A DNA stretch of 64,000 nt from Sporomusaceae bacterium (GTDB lineage: Bacteria > Bacillota > Negativicutes > Sporomusales > UBA7701). Location: contig JAVKTQ010000003.1 of the NCBI GenBank assembly GCA_031460455.1, positions 62,001 to 126,000 on the forward strand. The letters are read 5' to 3'. The position numbers were made by a program, and so were the translations under genes. The notes below the pieces were generated by a model that was given only the letters and a program-made list of their open reading frames with translations, searched no databases and was not told the DNA's origin. Numbering within the stretch: the first letter of the stretch is position 1; each line of letters begins with the position of its first letter. This document shows, piece after piece, positions 24,446 through 34,221 of the stretch.

Positions 24446-26977
24446 ATGGCGGGACGAGGGATGATCGCTCCGGAACGGGATATCGACGGGACGCTTGAAC
24501 AGATCGCAACGCGGGCGGCAGCGCTGGCCGGCACGGATAATGCCTTCGTGCTGCTGCTGAGCGACGACGGGGAGGAGCTTGCGGTGAAAGCCGGCACCGG
24601 CGCGTGCGCGGGGTTCGACGGCCAGACTTTTCCCGCGCGCGTCGGTATGAGCGCCCAGATATTGGCGACCGGCGAGCCGCTGGTGGTGAATAACTACCGT
24701 CAGTGGGCGCAGCGCAGCACCGACCCCCGCTTCGATTGGATCGAGGCGATCATGGGGATTCCGCTTAAGTCGGCGGGGAAGGTGATCGGCGTTATCAGCT
24801 TTCTTTCCGCGGAAAAGGCGGCGTTCAACAATTACGGGCTCGATTTGCTGGCCAATTTCGCGGATCTGGCGTCGCTGGCGCTGGAAAACGCCCGCCTGTA
24901 TGCTGCGGCTCAGCAGGAGATCGGCGAACGCCGGCGGGCCGAAGAGGCGCTGAAGAAGTCGCAGGTCATGATGAAGACTGTCATGGACAGTGTTAGTTTC
25001 GGTATGGTCGTCATCGATCCCGCGATGAGGATTCTGGCGGCTAATAAGTATCTTCGGCAGCTATTCCCGGACGTGGATTTTTCCCGGACACCGCAATGTT
25101 ATGTGCCTTTCAGTCACGTAAAAGCGAATGTCTGCCCAACCTGCCCGGTGAAGCAAACCTTTTTGGACGGCGAGGCTCACGAGAGCGTCTACACGGTGCC
25201 GCGTGAGGGCGGCGAGAAATACATCAGGCTGATAGCGTCGCCCATCAAGGACGAGGACGGGACGGTCGTGGCGGTTGTGGAGGTTTCGGAAAATATTTCC
25301 GAGCGGGTGTTGGCGGAGGAGAAGATCCGCACGCTGTCCCAGGCGGTCGACCAGAGTCCCGGCATCGTGCTGATCGCCGATACGGGCGGCAGGATTACTT
25401 ACGTCAACGCCAAGTTCGCCCAGGTGACGGGCTATGCGGCCGAGGAGGTCATTGGCATGTCGCCGCGCGACTGCCTGAAATCGGGCGTCCACCCGGACAC
25501 TTACTACAACGAGGTGTGGGCGACCGTCGAGGCAGGGCAGGAGTGGCGCGGGGAGTTTTGCAACAGGAAAAAGAACGGCGAGCTTTTCTGGGTGCTGGCG
25601 TCGATATCGGCGGTCATGAATGCCGAGGGCAAGGTAGCCTATTATCTGTGCATCCAGCATGACATTACCGAGAAGAAGGCGATGGAGGAGGCCCTGCGCG
25701 TGAGCAGGGAGACGCTGTCGCTGGCGGCGGAGCTGGCGCACCTCGGGCCGTGGCATTTCCGCATGGATAAGCAGAGTTTTGAGTTCAACGACGAGTTTTA
25801 CGCCATCTACGGCACGGATACGGCCCGGGAAGGCCGGTTTATGACCCCGGAGGATTATGCCAGGGAATTCGTCCATCCGGAGGATGCCTGGCTGGTAGAA
25901 AGTGAAGTGCAAAGAGCCTTAGAAAGTCCCGGCTGCTATTCCACTCAGTTGGAACACCGCATCATCCGCCGCGACGGCGCGGTGCGGATGATCGTCGTGA
26001 GGATAAATATCGTCAAGGATGCCGCGGGCAGGCCTATTTTGTGGTATGGGGCCAATCAGGATATTACCGAGCAGAAGAAAACGGAACAGGCGCTGGAGGA
26101 GAGGAACGCCGAACTGCGGGAGGCGCTGCAGCGGCTGAAGCAGACGCAGGCCCACCTCATCCAGCAGGAAAAGATGGCCGGTATCGGCCATCTGGCCGCC
26201 GGCGTCGCTCATGAGATCAACAATCCGCTCAGCTTCGTGGTGAGCAATTTCGATACGTTGCAGAAGTATCTTGGGCGGATCACTGAAGTAATCGACGCCT
26301 ACCGGGAAATCGGCCGGAGCGCGCTGACGGGGGACGCCGGACGTGTACGGAGCCTGGCGAACGATATCGCAGCGCTGGAGAAGAAGGCCAGGCTTGACTA
26401 TATCCTGGATGATCTGACGCCGCTGTTCGCCGAGACCGGCGACGGAATCGACCGGGTGGCGAACATCGTCAAGGCGCTGCTGCTGTTTTCCCGCGTCGAT
26501 CACCAGGAATATTTCGAGGACTACGACTTGAACGCCGGCATCAGGAGCACGCTGATTGTGGCCCGCAACGAGATAAAATACGTGGCGGCGGTGGAGGAGG
26601 ATTACGGCGAGATACCGCCAGTCGAGGCGGTGGGCGGCCGGGTGAACCAGGTGCTGCTCAACATCCTCCTGAACGCCGCCCAGGCGGTAAAAAGCAAGCA
26701 GGCGGTCGCGGATGGGCTGATAAAGATCCGCACTTACCGCGACGACGAGTATGTGTATTGCGATATCGAGGACAACGGACCGGGCATACCCGAAGAGATC
26801 CGCTCAGACATTTTCAACCCGTTCTTCACGACCAAGCCGGTCGGTCAGGGCACCGGCCTCGGTCTCAGCATTTCCTACGATATCATCGTCAACAAGCATC
26901 ACGGCGATATTTCGGTCGCAAGCGACGGCAGCTCGGGGGCAACTTTTACCGTCAAGCTGCCCGTCAAGCAGCGGTGA
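24446..26977 (+). CDS. GAF-PAS-PAS-PAS sensor histidine kinase
   Basis: Soluble kinase of 843 residues with no membrane segment. Order: GAF domain (about 10-155), three PAS domains (about 165-285, 293-415 and 420-535), a coiled linker, an HisKA-like dimerisation region with phospho-acceptor His in AAGVAHEINNPLSF near 588, and an HATPase with NQVLLNILLNAAQAV, DNGPGIP and GTGLGLS. The first PAS contains CYVPFSHVKANVCPTCPVK, a three-Cys group able to hold metal, a cluster or a disulfide. No response regulator lies beside it, so it is an orphan by position. GGAGG stands 7 nt before ATG 24446. Confidence 0.93.
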   Translation: MAGRGMIAPERDIDGTLEQIATRAAALAGTDNAFVLLLSDDGEELAVKAGTGACAGFDGQTFPARVGMSAQILATGEPLVVNNYRQWAQRSTDPRFDWIEAIMGIPLKSAGKVIGVISFLSAEKAAFNNYGLDLLANFADLASLALENARLYAAAQQEIGERRRAEEALKKSQVMMKTVMDSVSFGMVVIDPAMRILAANKYLRQLFPDVDFSRTPQCYVPFSHVKANVCPTCPVKQTFLDGEAHESVYTVPREGGEKYIRLIASPIKDEDGTVVAVVEVSENISERVLAEEKIRTLSQAVDQSPGIVLIADTGGRITYVNAKFAQVTGYAAEEVIGMSPRDCLKSGVHPDTYYNEVWATVEAGQEWRGEFCNRKKNGELFWVLASISAVMNAEGKVAYYLCIQHDITEKKAMEEALRVSRETLSLAAELAHLGPWHFRMDKQSFEFNDEFYAIYGTDTAREGRFMTPEDYAREFVHPEDAWLVESEVQRALESPGCYSTQLEHRIIRRDGAVRMIVVRINIVKDAAGRPILWYGANQDITEQKKTEQALEERNAELREALQRLKQTQAHLIQQEKMAGIGHLAAGVAHEINNPLSFVVSNFDTLQKYLGRITEVIDAYREIGRSALTGDAGRVRSLANDIAALEKKARLDYILDDLTPLFAETGDGIDRVANIVKALLLFSRVDHQEYFEDYDLNAGIRSTLIVARNEIKYVAAVEEDYGEIPPVEAVGGRVNQVLLNILLNAAQAVKSKQAVADGLIKIRTYRDDEYVYCDIEDNGPGIPEEIRSDIFNPFFTTKPVGQGTGLGLSISYDIIVNKHHGDISVASDGSSGATFTVKLPVKQR

Positions 26978-27017
26978 GGCGTCAAAAGTTTAGATGAAAC
27001 AGGTTATATAAATAAAG

Positions 27018-27041
27018 CCCGCGCGGTAAGCGCGGGTTTTT
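27018..27041. terminator. Terminator between convergent kinase and GGDEF genes
   Basis: CCCGCGC / GCGCGGG stem with a 5-nt loop and TTTTT on the plus strand. A weaker T-rich tract follows on the minus strand, so it may serve both genes. Confidence 0.85.
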
Positions 27042-27060
27042 GCCGTTGTGGGGCGACTGT

Positions 27061-27963
27061 TCAGAAGGCTTCGGCTTTTATGTTGATGTTGGCGGTGGCT
27101 GTGACGCTGCTTTTCAGGGTAGCTTCCAGCACCTGGTAGACGAGGTTGGCGTTGTCGCCCTTTTTTGCGAACACGCCGCCGACGCATACCTTAAGGGGGA
27201 TATTATCATTCTTTTCGATGACCGACTGTTGGATGAGGACCTTGATTTTGTTGGCCCAGTTGAGCAGGACGGATTTCGTGTCCATGCGGGAGACGATGAG
27301 GAAACGGCCGCCGTACCAGCGGGCCGCCAGATCCCCTGGGGGGAGGTTTTCGACGATTGTCCGGGCAGCAACCTTTATTGCGGTGTTGGCGGTTATCATT
27401 CCATAATCGTCGTTTATTTCCTTCAGGTTGGCCAGTTCCAGGAACATGAGGCCGAGGGTGGAGTTTTCGCCGGAAACTTCGCCGGCGAGCAGGTTTTCCA
27501 GCTTGCTTTCGATGTACTGCCTGTTGGGGATGCCGGTGAGGGAATCGACGAAGGCTTTCTGGGCCAGGTCTTTGAGTTGTTCGGTGCTGGTGACGCTGCC
27601 GCTGCGGGTGAACACTTCCATGGTGGAGTTGACAAGGCCGGTTTCGTCCCTGAGCGGGATGGCGCGGACGGTGACCGGCACCCGATGCCCCTGCGCGTGG
27701 CGCAGGTAGACGGCCGCCTCTTTAACCTTGCCTTCCTGCAGCGCGAAGGTCAACGGACAGCTGTTGTTGCAGAGGATTTTGCCTTTGTCGTCGACGTGCA
27801 GCAGGAGATTGTCGTCGCACCGTCTGCCGGTTACCTGGGCGGCGGGGTAGCCTGTCAGCGCTTCGGCTGAGGCATTCCAGTAGAGGATGGTCCTGTCTTT
27901 GTCGACGATGTAGACGCCTTCGAACATCTGGTCCAGTACTTCCCTGCTTTTGTTAAGGTCCAC
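27061..27963 (-). CDS. PAS domain protein with degenerate GGDEF domain
   Basis: Protein of 300 residues. Residues 1-120 form a PAS domain (MFEGVYIVDKDRTILYWNASAEALTGY) with a CNNSCPL motif near 65. Residues 130-290 have the GGDEF fold (FVDSLTGIPNRQYIESKL) but the signature loop reads YGGRF instead of GG[DE]EF, which removes the catalytic acidic residue. It should not make c-di-GMP and may bind nucleotide or protein partners instead. The GTG start at 27963 follows GGAGG. It faces the histidine kinase, whose first PAS also bears a Cys motif. Confidence 0.85.
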   Translation of the reverse strand: MDLNKSREVLDQMFEGVYIVDKDRTILYWNASAEALTGYPAAQVTGRRCDDNLLLHVDDKGKILCNNSCPLTFALQEGKVKEAAVYLRHAQGHRVPVTVRAIPLRDETGLVNSTMEVFTRSGSVTSTEQLKDLAQKAFVDSLTGIPNRQYIESKLENLLAGEVSGENSTLGLMFLELANLKEINDDYGMITANTAIKVAARTIVENLPPGDLAARWYGGRFLIVSRMDTKSVLLNWANKIKVLIQQSVIEKNDNIPLKVCVGGVFAKKGDNANLVYQVLEATLKSSVTATANINIKAEAF

Positions 27964-28093
27964 GGTGTGTCATCCTCCGACGATGTTTGTCCGCTATGTC
28001 AGCAAAATGATAAGGCCTTTCTGATTATATAACGCGGAAATGATTTTTTCTTCTACACTTAGTTGGATTTATGTTGTATGCCGGGGGGCGAAG

Positions 28094-29320
28094 CTAGAAT
28101 CTGGCCGGGGTTTGGGAGGATGAGGGCGGTTTAATCGTGAATGCAAGCAGGAAGGCGAGGAGGAGCAGCGCTGCCGAGACAAGGTAGGCGACGGTGTATT
28201 GACCTGTCAGGTCGGCTGCCCGGCCGCCCAGAATGGGGCCCAGCACCCCGGCGGCGCCCCAGGAGGTGAGTATTATGCCGTAGTTGGCGCCGAGGTTCTT
28301 CAGCCCGAAGTATTCGGCGGTGATGAGCGCGACGAGGGAGGCGCCTGCTCCGTAGCATATCCCGGTGAGCGCGGCGCCGGCGGACAGCAGCAGCGGGGTG
28401 GTGTAGGTCGAGAACAGCAAAAGGTTGACGGCCACGATCAGAAATACCGCCCGCAGGGTCGGCAGCCGGCCGAACCTGTCGGACAGGTGCCCGCCCGTTA
28501 TCCGGCCGCCGGTGTTGAAGACCGCCAGCAGCATGACGAGGTAGAAGCCGTTTTCCCAGTTGGCCTGGGCGGTGGCGATGGTGGCGATATGGCCGATGAC
28601 CATCAATCCTCCGGAACTCATGAAGAAATACGCCAGCCATAGCTTGTAGAATACCGGTAGCTTCAGCATCTCCCGCCAGGCGATTTCCGTCTGGCGACGC
28701 GATGCCGCCGCACGGGAGGTCTCCGCCGTCCGGGGGGGCCGAGTTTCGGCGGCGGGGACCTTGAGAAATTGGGCCATGATTATTATGACGGTGAAGATGC
28801 CGGCGCCGAGAAGGAAGAAGGTGTGGGAGATGCCGTAACGGCCAAGCAGCCAGGTGGCCAGCGGCGAAAAGTAGGCTGGGGCTATGCCGGCGCCGCCCAT
28901 GACGATGCCGGTGATGAGGCCCCGTTTGCCGGGGGGACAGCATTTGACGCAGGTCGGCACCGACGTCGCCAGCGACAGCCCCGAGCCGGCGCCGGCGATG
29001 CCGTAGGATATCATTACAGCCAACGGGTCGGTGGAAAGGCTGCAGGCCATGAGCCCACCGCCCAGCAGCAGGCCGGCGACGGAGGCTATCCGGCGCGGGC
29101 CGTATTTATCCTGCAGATTGCCGCCGATGACTGAGGAGAGGGCGAAGATCGCAGTGTAGAAGGTGTAAGGCAGGGAGGCTTCTACGTGCGTCCAGTGCCA
29201 GTCGGTGACAAGCGCTTTTTTGATGACGCTCCAGGAATACTGGATCCCCAGCATGAGGTTGATTCCGGTGGCTGCCGCGAGCACCAGCCACGGCCGGAAG
29301 TTGTCGGTTTTCTGCGGCAT
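28094..29320 (-). CDS. MFS carrier of the oxalate/formate antiporter (OFA) family
   Basis: Twelve-helix carrier. The OFA signature is seen in [22 protein letters not shown] at the first helix and in [30 protein letters not shown] in the middle. From ATG 29320 it is 408 residues with AGGA upstream; an ATG at 29401 would add 27 polar residues. Transport of a small carboxylate by exchange is typical of the family. It is divergent from codA. A second OFA-type gene lies at 55772-57019. Confidence 0.85.
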   Translation of the reverse strand: MPQKTDNFRPWLVLAAATGINLMLGIQYSWSVIKKALVTDWHWTHVEASLPYTFYTAIFALSSVIGGNLQDKYGPRRIASVAGLLLGGGLMACSLSTDPLAVMISYGIAGAGSGLSLATSVPTCVKCCPPGKRGLITGIVMGGAGIAPAYFSPLATWLLGRYGISHTFFLLGAGIFTVIIIMAQFLKVPAAETRPPRTAETSRAAASRRQTEIAWREMLKLPVFYKLWLAYFFMSSGGLMVIGHIATIATAQANWENGFYLVMLLAVFNTGGRITGGHLSDRFGRLPTLRAVFLIVAVNLLLFSTYTTPLLLSAGAALTGICYGAGASLVALITAEYFGLKNLGANYGIILTSWGAAGVLGPILGGRAADLTGQYTVAYLVSAALLLLAFLLAFTIKPPSSSQTPARF

Positions 29321-29609
29321 GGGTGTCCTGCTTTCCGGCTGTCGTTGCTCTTTCGCCGGCTTGCCGGCGATTGTGAGCGCTTGGCCGAATGTTTGCGTCA
29401 TTTCGACCTTATTATTTATCGGTTTCAGCGGTCGCGTCAAGATTTTTTTGCCGGCTTATGGGTTCCCGGCCGGGTGGGCGGCATGGAAGAACGGGTGCGA
29501 GCGGCGGGAAGGAGATGATTTCCAATATGTCGTATATGTCGTAATTAGTCACTATTGGGCTGTAAGCTGCGGAACGGGTGGCAGGCAGAATTGTGTTCGG
29601 GAGGGTATT

Positions 29610-30848
29610 ATGCTTGTAAAGAATGCCAGGCTGAGGGGTAAAGAGGGGTTGTGGCAGCTCCTCATCCGGGACGGGATGTTCGTGGCGGTGGCGCCGCAGG
29701 TGGACGGCGACGGAGAAGAGGTGATCGACGCGGCCGGCAGGCTGGCAATCCCGCCGTATGTGGAGCCTCATATCCACCTCGATTGCGTGTTCACCGCCGG
29801 CGAGCCGCGCTGGAACGAGAGCGGCACGCTGTTCGAGGGAATCGAGCTGTGGGCGGAGCGCAAGAAGGCGGTTACGGTCGAGGATGTGAAGACGAGGGCG
29901 AAAAAGGCTATCGGGCTGCAGGTTTCCCATGGGGTGCAGTTCGTCCGCAGCCATGTTGATACGACCGACCCGGCGCTGACGGCCCTCAAGGCTTTGCTGG
30001 AGGTAAAAGAGGAGGTCAGGGGGCTCGTCGAGCTGCAGTTGGTCGCTTTTCCCCAGGAGGGGATACTGTCATTCCCGCAGGGGCGCGAGCTGCTGGCCGA
30101 GGCGGTGCGGCTGGGGGCGGACGCCGTCGGCGCCATTCCCCACTATGAGTTTACCCGCGAGTACGGGGTGGAGTCGGTGAAGTTCGCGCTGGCCCTCGCC
30201 GCCGAGCACGGCCGGCTGGTCGATATCCATTGCGACGAGACCGACGACCCGGCCTCGCGCTTCCTGGAGACGGTGGCGGCCGAGGCCCATCGTCTGGGCA
30301 TGGGGGCGCGGGTGACCGCCAGCCACACGACGGCGATGCATTCCTACGATAACGCTTACGCGCACAAGTTGTTCCGGCTGCTCAAGCTTTCCGGCGTCAG
30401 CATCGTCGCCTGCCCGACGGAGAACATCCACTTGCAGGGACGGTTCGATACCTTCCCGAAGCGCCGCGGCATAACGCGGGTGAGGGAGCTGGCGGCGAGC
30501 GGCATCAATGTGGCCGTCGCCCAGGATTCGATCATGGACCCGTGGTATCCCCTGGGGACCGGCAACCCGCTCAGGGAGCTGGATATGTGCCTGCATGTCT
30601 GCCAGATGATGGGCTACGGGGAGATCGTCCGCTCGCTCGATCTGGTGACCGACAACGGCGCGCGGGTGCTCGGCGTGGACGGCGTTTACGGCATCGAGCC
30701 CGGCAAGCCGGCGAATCTGCTTATTCTCGACGCCGCGGATGAATTTGCGGCGATCCGCAGCCTGGCCTGTGTGCTCTATTCCATCCGCGGCGGCCGGGTT
30801 ATCGTGAAACGGCGGCCGGCCGAGACGGAGATGGAGATAATCGGATGA
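29610..30848 (+). CDS. codA: Cytosine deaminase-type amidohydrolase
   Basis: Metal-dependent amidohydrolase of 412 residues that deaminates cytosine to uracil. The metal motif PHIHLDCVF near residue 54, the HCDET motif near 208, SHTTAM near 240 and the catalytic Asp in [14 protein letters not shown] near 305 are all visible. The ATG at 29610 follows GGGAGGG. The longer open frame upstream has no ribosome binding site and overlaps the OFA gene. codB overlaps its stop as ATGA, a classic codAB pair in reversed order. Confidence 0.9.
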   Translation: MLVKNARLRGKEGLWQLLIRDGMFVAVAPQVDGDGEEVIDAAGRLAIPPYVEPHIHLDCVFTAGEPRWNESGTLFEGIELWAERKKAVTVEDVKTRAKKAIGLQVSHGVQFVRSHVDTTDPALTALKALLEVKEEVRGLVELQLVAFPQEGILSFPQGRELLAEAVRLGADAVGAIPHYEFTREYGVESVKFALALAAEHGRLVDIHCDETDDPASRFLETVAAEAHRLGMGARVTASHTTAMHSYDNAYAHKLFRLLKLSGVSIVACPTENIHLQGRFDTFPKRRGITRVRELAASGINVAVAQDSIMDPWYPLGTGNPLRELDMCLHVCQMMGYGEIVRSLDLVTDNGARVLGVDGVYGIEPGKPANLLILDAADEFAAIRSLACVLYSIRGGRVIVKRRPAETEMEIIG

Positions 30849-32275
30849 CCGGCCGCGAAGGCGAAGCCGACAAAGCAATCGGCGCTTCGCCGGCAAAGGA
30901 GTATGCCGCGGTCGAGCCTGTGCCGGCGGCGGACCGCAATATCGGCGCGGGGGATATGTTTGCCACGTGGGTCGGGGCGAACGCGAACAACGGTACGTGG
31001 TATGTGGGCGGGGTGGTTGCCGCCGCCTGTTTTATGCCGGCCCTGTATGTGACGGCGCTGGCGAATCCCGTCGCCTATGCCGTGATGGCGCTGGTGGGGC
31101 TGATCGGCTTCCGGGCCGGGGTGTCGACGATGGCGATTACGCGGTTCGCGTTCGGCATCAGGGGCAGTATGCTGCCGTCGCTGCTGAATACGACGCAGTT
31201 CATCGGCTGGACGGCGGTCAACACGTATATCGCGGCGGTTTCGGTGAGTTTCGTGCTGAAGGAGCTGTGGGGCTGGTCGGCGCTCGGCGAGCCGGGGGGC
31301 GAAACGACGATGCTGGCGGGAATCGCGCTCATGAGCGTGCTGCACCTCGTTTCGATCGCCGCCGGCCACAATTCGGTGAAGATCGTGGAGCGGGTCGGCG
31401 TGGCGCTGGTGGTGCTGCTGGCGGCGTGGGAGACGGTCGTGGTTTTTCAGCAGGTGTCGCTCAGCCAGATCGTCGCCTGGCGGCCGCCGGCCGGCAAGGA
31501 GCTGCCTTTCGGGGCGGCCGTGGACATAATGGCGGCGTTCAGCCTGGGCTGGGTGCCGGCGATCGCTGAGTTCACCCGTTATTGCAAAACAAAAACATCG
31601 GCGACCTGGGTGCCGATGCTGGGAGCGAATGTCGGGTTGTTTTGGTTCGCGCTGACCGGCACGGTGGTAACGATCGGGGCGGCACTCGCGACGGGGAGCT
31701 ACGACCCGAACAACGCCGACCCCAGCACGGTGGTGAGCAAACTGGGGCTGGGGCTGGTGGCGTTCCTGGTTATCATCATTACCAGCACAACGGCCAACGC
31801 GATAAATCTGATGGCGGCCGGGATTTCCCTTACGAATATGACGGCGCGGGTGAAGGCCATCCCGGCCCTGTGGGCGGTGACGCTGGCCGCGGCGGCGGTA
31901 ACCGCCGTGCCGCTTTTCACGGGCGGCTTCCTGCACGCGTTCATCCTGTTCCTCGAATATATCGGCATGGTGTTCGGGCCGGTGTTCGCGATCGTGATTA
32001 CGGACTATTACCTGGTGAACCGCAGGCGGTACGATGTCGCGGCCATCGACGACAAGAACGGACGGTACTGGTACGGCGGCGGCGTCAACACGCGGGCGGC
32101 CGCGGTGTGGGCGGCGGGGGTGGTCGCCTTCCTGCTGCTGCGGGAGGCGCCGCTGTGCATGGCGACAATTGGCGCGACTTACCCGGCAATGGCGCTAACC
32201 GGGATAATGTATTATTTCGCCGCCGGCGACTGGAAGAGCACGGCGTTACCGGGCGAGCAGGTGTTGGACGAGTAG
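30845..32275 (+). CDS. codB: NCS1-family cytosine/purine permease
   Basis: Membrane transporter of 476 residues with twelve predicted helices. The NCS1 signature [19 protein letters not shown] follows a polar N-terminus, and the core helices include [13 protein letters not shown] and [16 protein letters not shown]. The start ATG overlaps the codA TGA by 4 nt, so translation is coupled and the substrate is probably cytosine or a close pyrimidine. Its last 30 nt overlap the 3' end of the convergent menA. Confidence 0.9.
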   Translation: MTGREGEADKAIGASPAKEYAAVEPVPAADRNIGAGDMFATWVGANANNGTWYVGGVVAAACFMPALYVTALANPVAYAVMALVGLIGFRAGVSTMAITRFAFGIRGSMLPSLLNTTQFIGWTAVNTYIAAVSVSFVLKELWGWSALGEPGGETTMLAGIALMSVLHLVSIAAGHNSVKIVERVGVALVVLLAAWETVVVFQQVSLSQIVAWRPPAGKELPFGAAVDIMAAFSLGWVPAIAEFTRYCKTKTSATWVPMLGANVGLFWFALTGTVVTIGAALATGSYDPNNADPSTVVSKLGLGLVAFLVIIITSTTANAINLMAAGISLTNMTARVKAIPALWAVTLAAAAVTAVPLFTGGFLHAFILFLEYIGMVFGPVFAIVITDYYLVNRRRYDVAAIDDKNGRYWYGGGVNTRAAAVWAAGVVAFLLLREAPLCMATIGATYPAMALTGIMYYFAAGDWKSTALPGEQVLDE

Positions 32276-33199
32276 CCCGGCGGCGAACAGGAGGCCGAAC
32301 AGGGTGTTGGTCTGGGCGGTGGCGACCATGGCGGGCATGAGCTCCGCGGGGGTGACGCCGCCGCGGGCGAAGCCTCTCGCGGCCTGAAGCTGTTTCGGCA
32401 GGCTGGCGAGCGCGAGCAGCGCCCAGGGGCCGACGATGCCGGCGAGCCAGAGGACGACGGCCCAGAGGTCGGCGAGGGTGAACATGGCCGCCAGTAGGGC
32501 GGTGGCTGGTCCGCGGCCGATGAGGATGGCCAGCGTGCGCCGGCCGTGGAGTTTGTCGCCGTCGAGGTCGCGGATGTTGTTGGACAGCAGGATGGCGCCG
32601 ATCAGGATGGCGATGGGGACGGACACGAGGACGGCGGCGGCGGAGATGAAGCCTGTCTGGATAAAGAAGGCGACGACGATGATGACAATCCCCATGGTGC
32701 CGCCGGAGAAGATTTCGCCGAAAGGGGTGGCGGACAGCGGGTAAGGTCCGCCGGAGTAGAAGTAGCCTACCGCCGCGCCGGCCAGGCCGACCGGTAGGAG
32801 CCACCAGCTCGTCTGCTGGCAGAGATACAGGCCGAGGAGGAAGGCGGTCGCTACCGTCAGCCGGGCCAGCGTCAGGACGGTGTCCGGTGCGACGCCTTCG
32901 CGGACGAGCGTGCCGCTTATGCCGACCGATGTGGCGTTATCCAGGCCGCGCCGGTAGTCGTAGTATTCGTTGTACATGTTGGTGGCGGCCTGGAGAAGCA
33001 TGCTCGCCAGCAGCATGGCAAGGAAGAGGGAAAACCGGCTTTGCCCGTGGGGGAGCGCAAAGGCGCTGCCGATGGCCACGGGGACGAAGGACGCGGTGAG
33101 GGTGTGGGGGCGGGTAAGTCTGAGCCAGATGCCCCAGTTGTTGCCGGTATTGAGCGGCGCGCCTGCCGCGCCGCGGCTTGTTGTCGTTTTTGGTTCCAT
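32246..33199 (-). CDS. menA: 1,4-dihydroxy-2-naphthoate polyprenyltransferase
   Basis: UbiA-superfamily membrane enzyme of 317 residues that attaches the prenyl tail in menaquinone synthesis. The first Asp-rich motif is in NMYNEYYDYRRGLDN near residue 74 and the second in LSNNIRDLDGDKLHGRRTLA near 200. About eight to nine hydrophobic helices are present. No other men genes are in the window. Menaquinol would be the donor for NrfH and possibly for the NrfD-type system at the right end. Its 3' end overlaps codB. Confidence 0.88.
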   Translation of the reverse strand: MEPKTTTSRGAAGAPLNTGNNWGIWLRLTRPHTLTASFVPVAIGSAFALPHGQSRFSLFLAMLLASMLLQAATNMYNEYYDYRRGLDNATSVGISGTLVREGVAPDTVLTLARLTVATAFLLGLYLCQQTSWWLLPVGLAGAAVGYFYSGGPYPLSATPFGEIFSGGTMGIVIIVVAFFIQTGFISAAAVLVSVPIAILIGAILLSNNIRDLDGDKLHGRRTLAILIGRGPATALLAAMFTLADLWAVVLWLAGIVGPWALLALASLPKQLQAARGFARGGVTPAELMPAMVATAQTNTLFGLLFAAGLLVQHLLAR

Positions 33200-33399
33200 C
33201 GCCGCACACCTTCCGTGGTTTCCGAACGGCGGCCGGTGCCGCAGGTTCGCTATTTATTATACAGGGAAAGGCGCTGCCTGCAAAGGGACATGCATACACT
33301 CCCCGATCGGGGCGGGGGATGGAGGATTATGCGCAGGCGCCGGGGAAATTATTATTCGATGCAATATTAAAGCGGAGAATCCGTGAGGAGGTAACGATT

Positions 33400-34107
33400 A
33401 TGAGCAAAGGAAAGTGTGCGGCCTGCAAGGTGCCTAACAAGGTGTGCCGCAAACCCGGCGGCCACAGCCCCGTGTTTTGTTCCACCGTTTTGTACGGGGA
33501 GGCGCTCGCCAAGGCGGCGGCGGAGTACGATAAGTCCGATATCCGCGAGTTTGCCCGCCAGGCTAGTGTGCAGGAAGCGGAGTGTTATATCGACCGGGAT
33601 GCCAACCCCCCTTATCTTTACCCGGTGAAGCCGAGGATTCAGGAGATAATCGAGTTTTCCCACAAGATGGGTTACAAGCGTCTGGGGCTGGCGTTCTGCG
33701 CCGGACTGCACCAGGAAGCGGCGGTGGTCAGCAAGATTTTCGAGACACACGGCCTGGAGGTCGTGTCGGTGATTTGCAAGGTCGGCGGCGTGAATAAGGG
33801 GAAGATCGATATCAAGCCGTCGGAGCAGGTGATGATCGGCGAGTACGAGACGATGTGCAACCCGATCGCTCAGGCGGAGGTGCTCAACGCGGCCGGCACC
33901 GATTTTAATATCCTGCTGGGGCTGTGCGTTGGTCACGATTCGCTGTTCATCAAGTATTCGAAGGCGATGGTGAGCGTGCTGGCGGTGAAGGACCGGGTGC
34001 TGGGACATAACCCGCTGGCGGCTATCTATACCCACGATTCCTATTACCAGCGGTTCAAGGCTTACCGGCTGAAGAAGCTGACGATAGCCGACGGGAAGAA
34101 GGAGTAG
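33400..34107 (+). CDS. DUF1847 Cys-rich metal-binding protein
   Basis: Protein of 235 residues opening with KCAACKVPNKVCRK and holding further conserved Cys in FCAGLHQEA, VICKVGG, MCNPIAQAE and LCVGHDSLF. This is the DUF1847 family of strict anaerobes, whose members are thought to bind zinc or a cluster but have no known reaction. The ATG at 33400 follows GAGGAGG. The upstream open frame to 33178 is not supported by a start site. It is monocistronic, since the next gene has its own promoter. Confidence 0.82.
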   Translation: MSKGKCAACKVPNKVCRKPGGHSPVFCSTVLYGEALAKAAAEYDKSDIREFARQASVQEAECYIDRDANPPYLYPVKPRIQEIIEFSHKMGYKRLGLAFCAGLHQEAAVVSKIFETHGLEVVSVICKVGGVNKGKIDIKPSEQVMIGEYETMCNPIAQAEVLNAAGTDFNILLGLCVGHDSLFIKYSKAMVSVLAVKDRVLGHNPLAAIYTHDSYYQRFKAYRLKKLTIADGKKE

Positions 34108-34148
34108 CGGAAAAACCCCAAGTGCAAAATAGAGCCACGGGTGATTGG

Positions 34149-34204
34149 GCCGACGATTGCAAATCAATTTCGAGTTGCAATCGTCGGCTTTGCTGCTATA
34201 TAAT
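34149..34204 (+). promoter_or_regulatory. Promoter with 14-bp inverted repeat, probable Rep operator
   Basis: GCCGACGATTGCAA (34149-34162) and TTGCAATCGTCGGC (34175-34188) are perfect inverted repeats separated by 12 nt. The right arm contains the -35 box TTGCAA (34175-34180), and the -10 box TATAAT lies at 34199-34204 with an 18-nt spacer. A dyad over the -35 box of a rep-type gene is the classic autoregulation layout. It could also act as a weak terminator for DUF1847, although the following TTTGCTG is a poor U-tract. Confidence 0.7.
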
Positions 34205-34221
34205 GGGTGTGAGGTGAGGAG

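Noticed and set aside
34149-34188. Inverted repeat as a simple terminator of DUF1847
   Set aside because: The following TTTGCTG is a weak U-tract, and the right arm coincides with a well-spaced -35 box, so an operator is the better reading.
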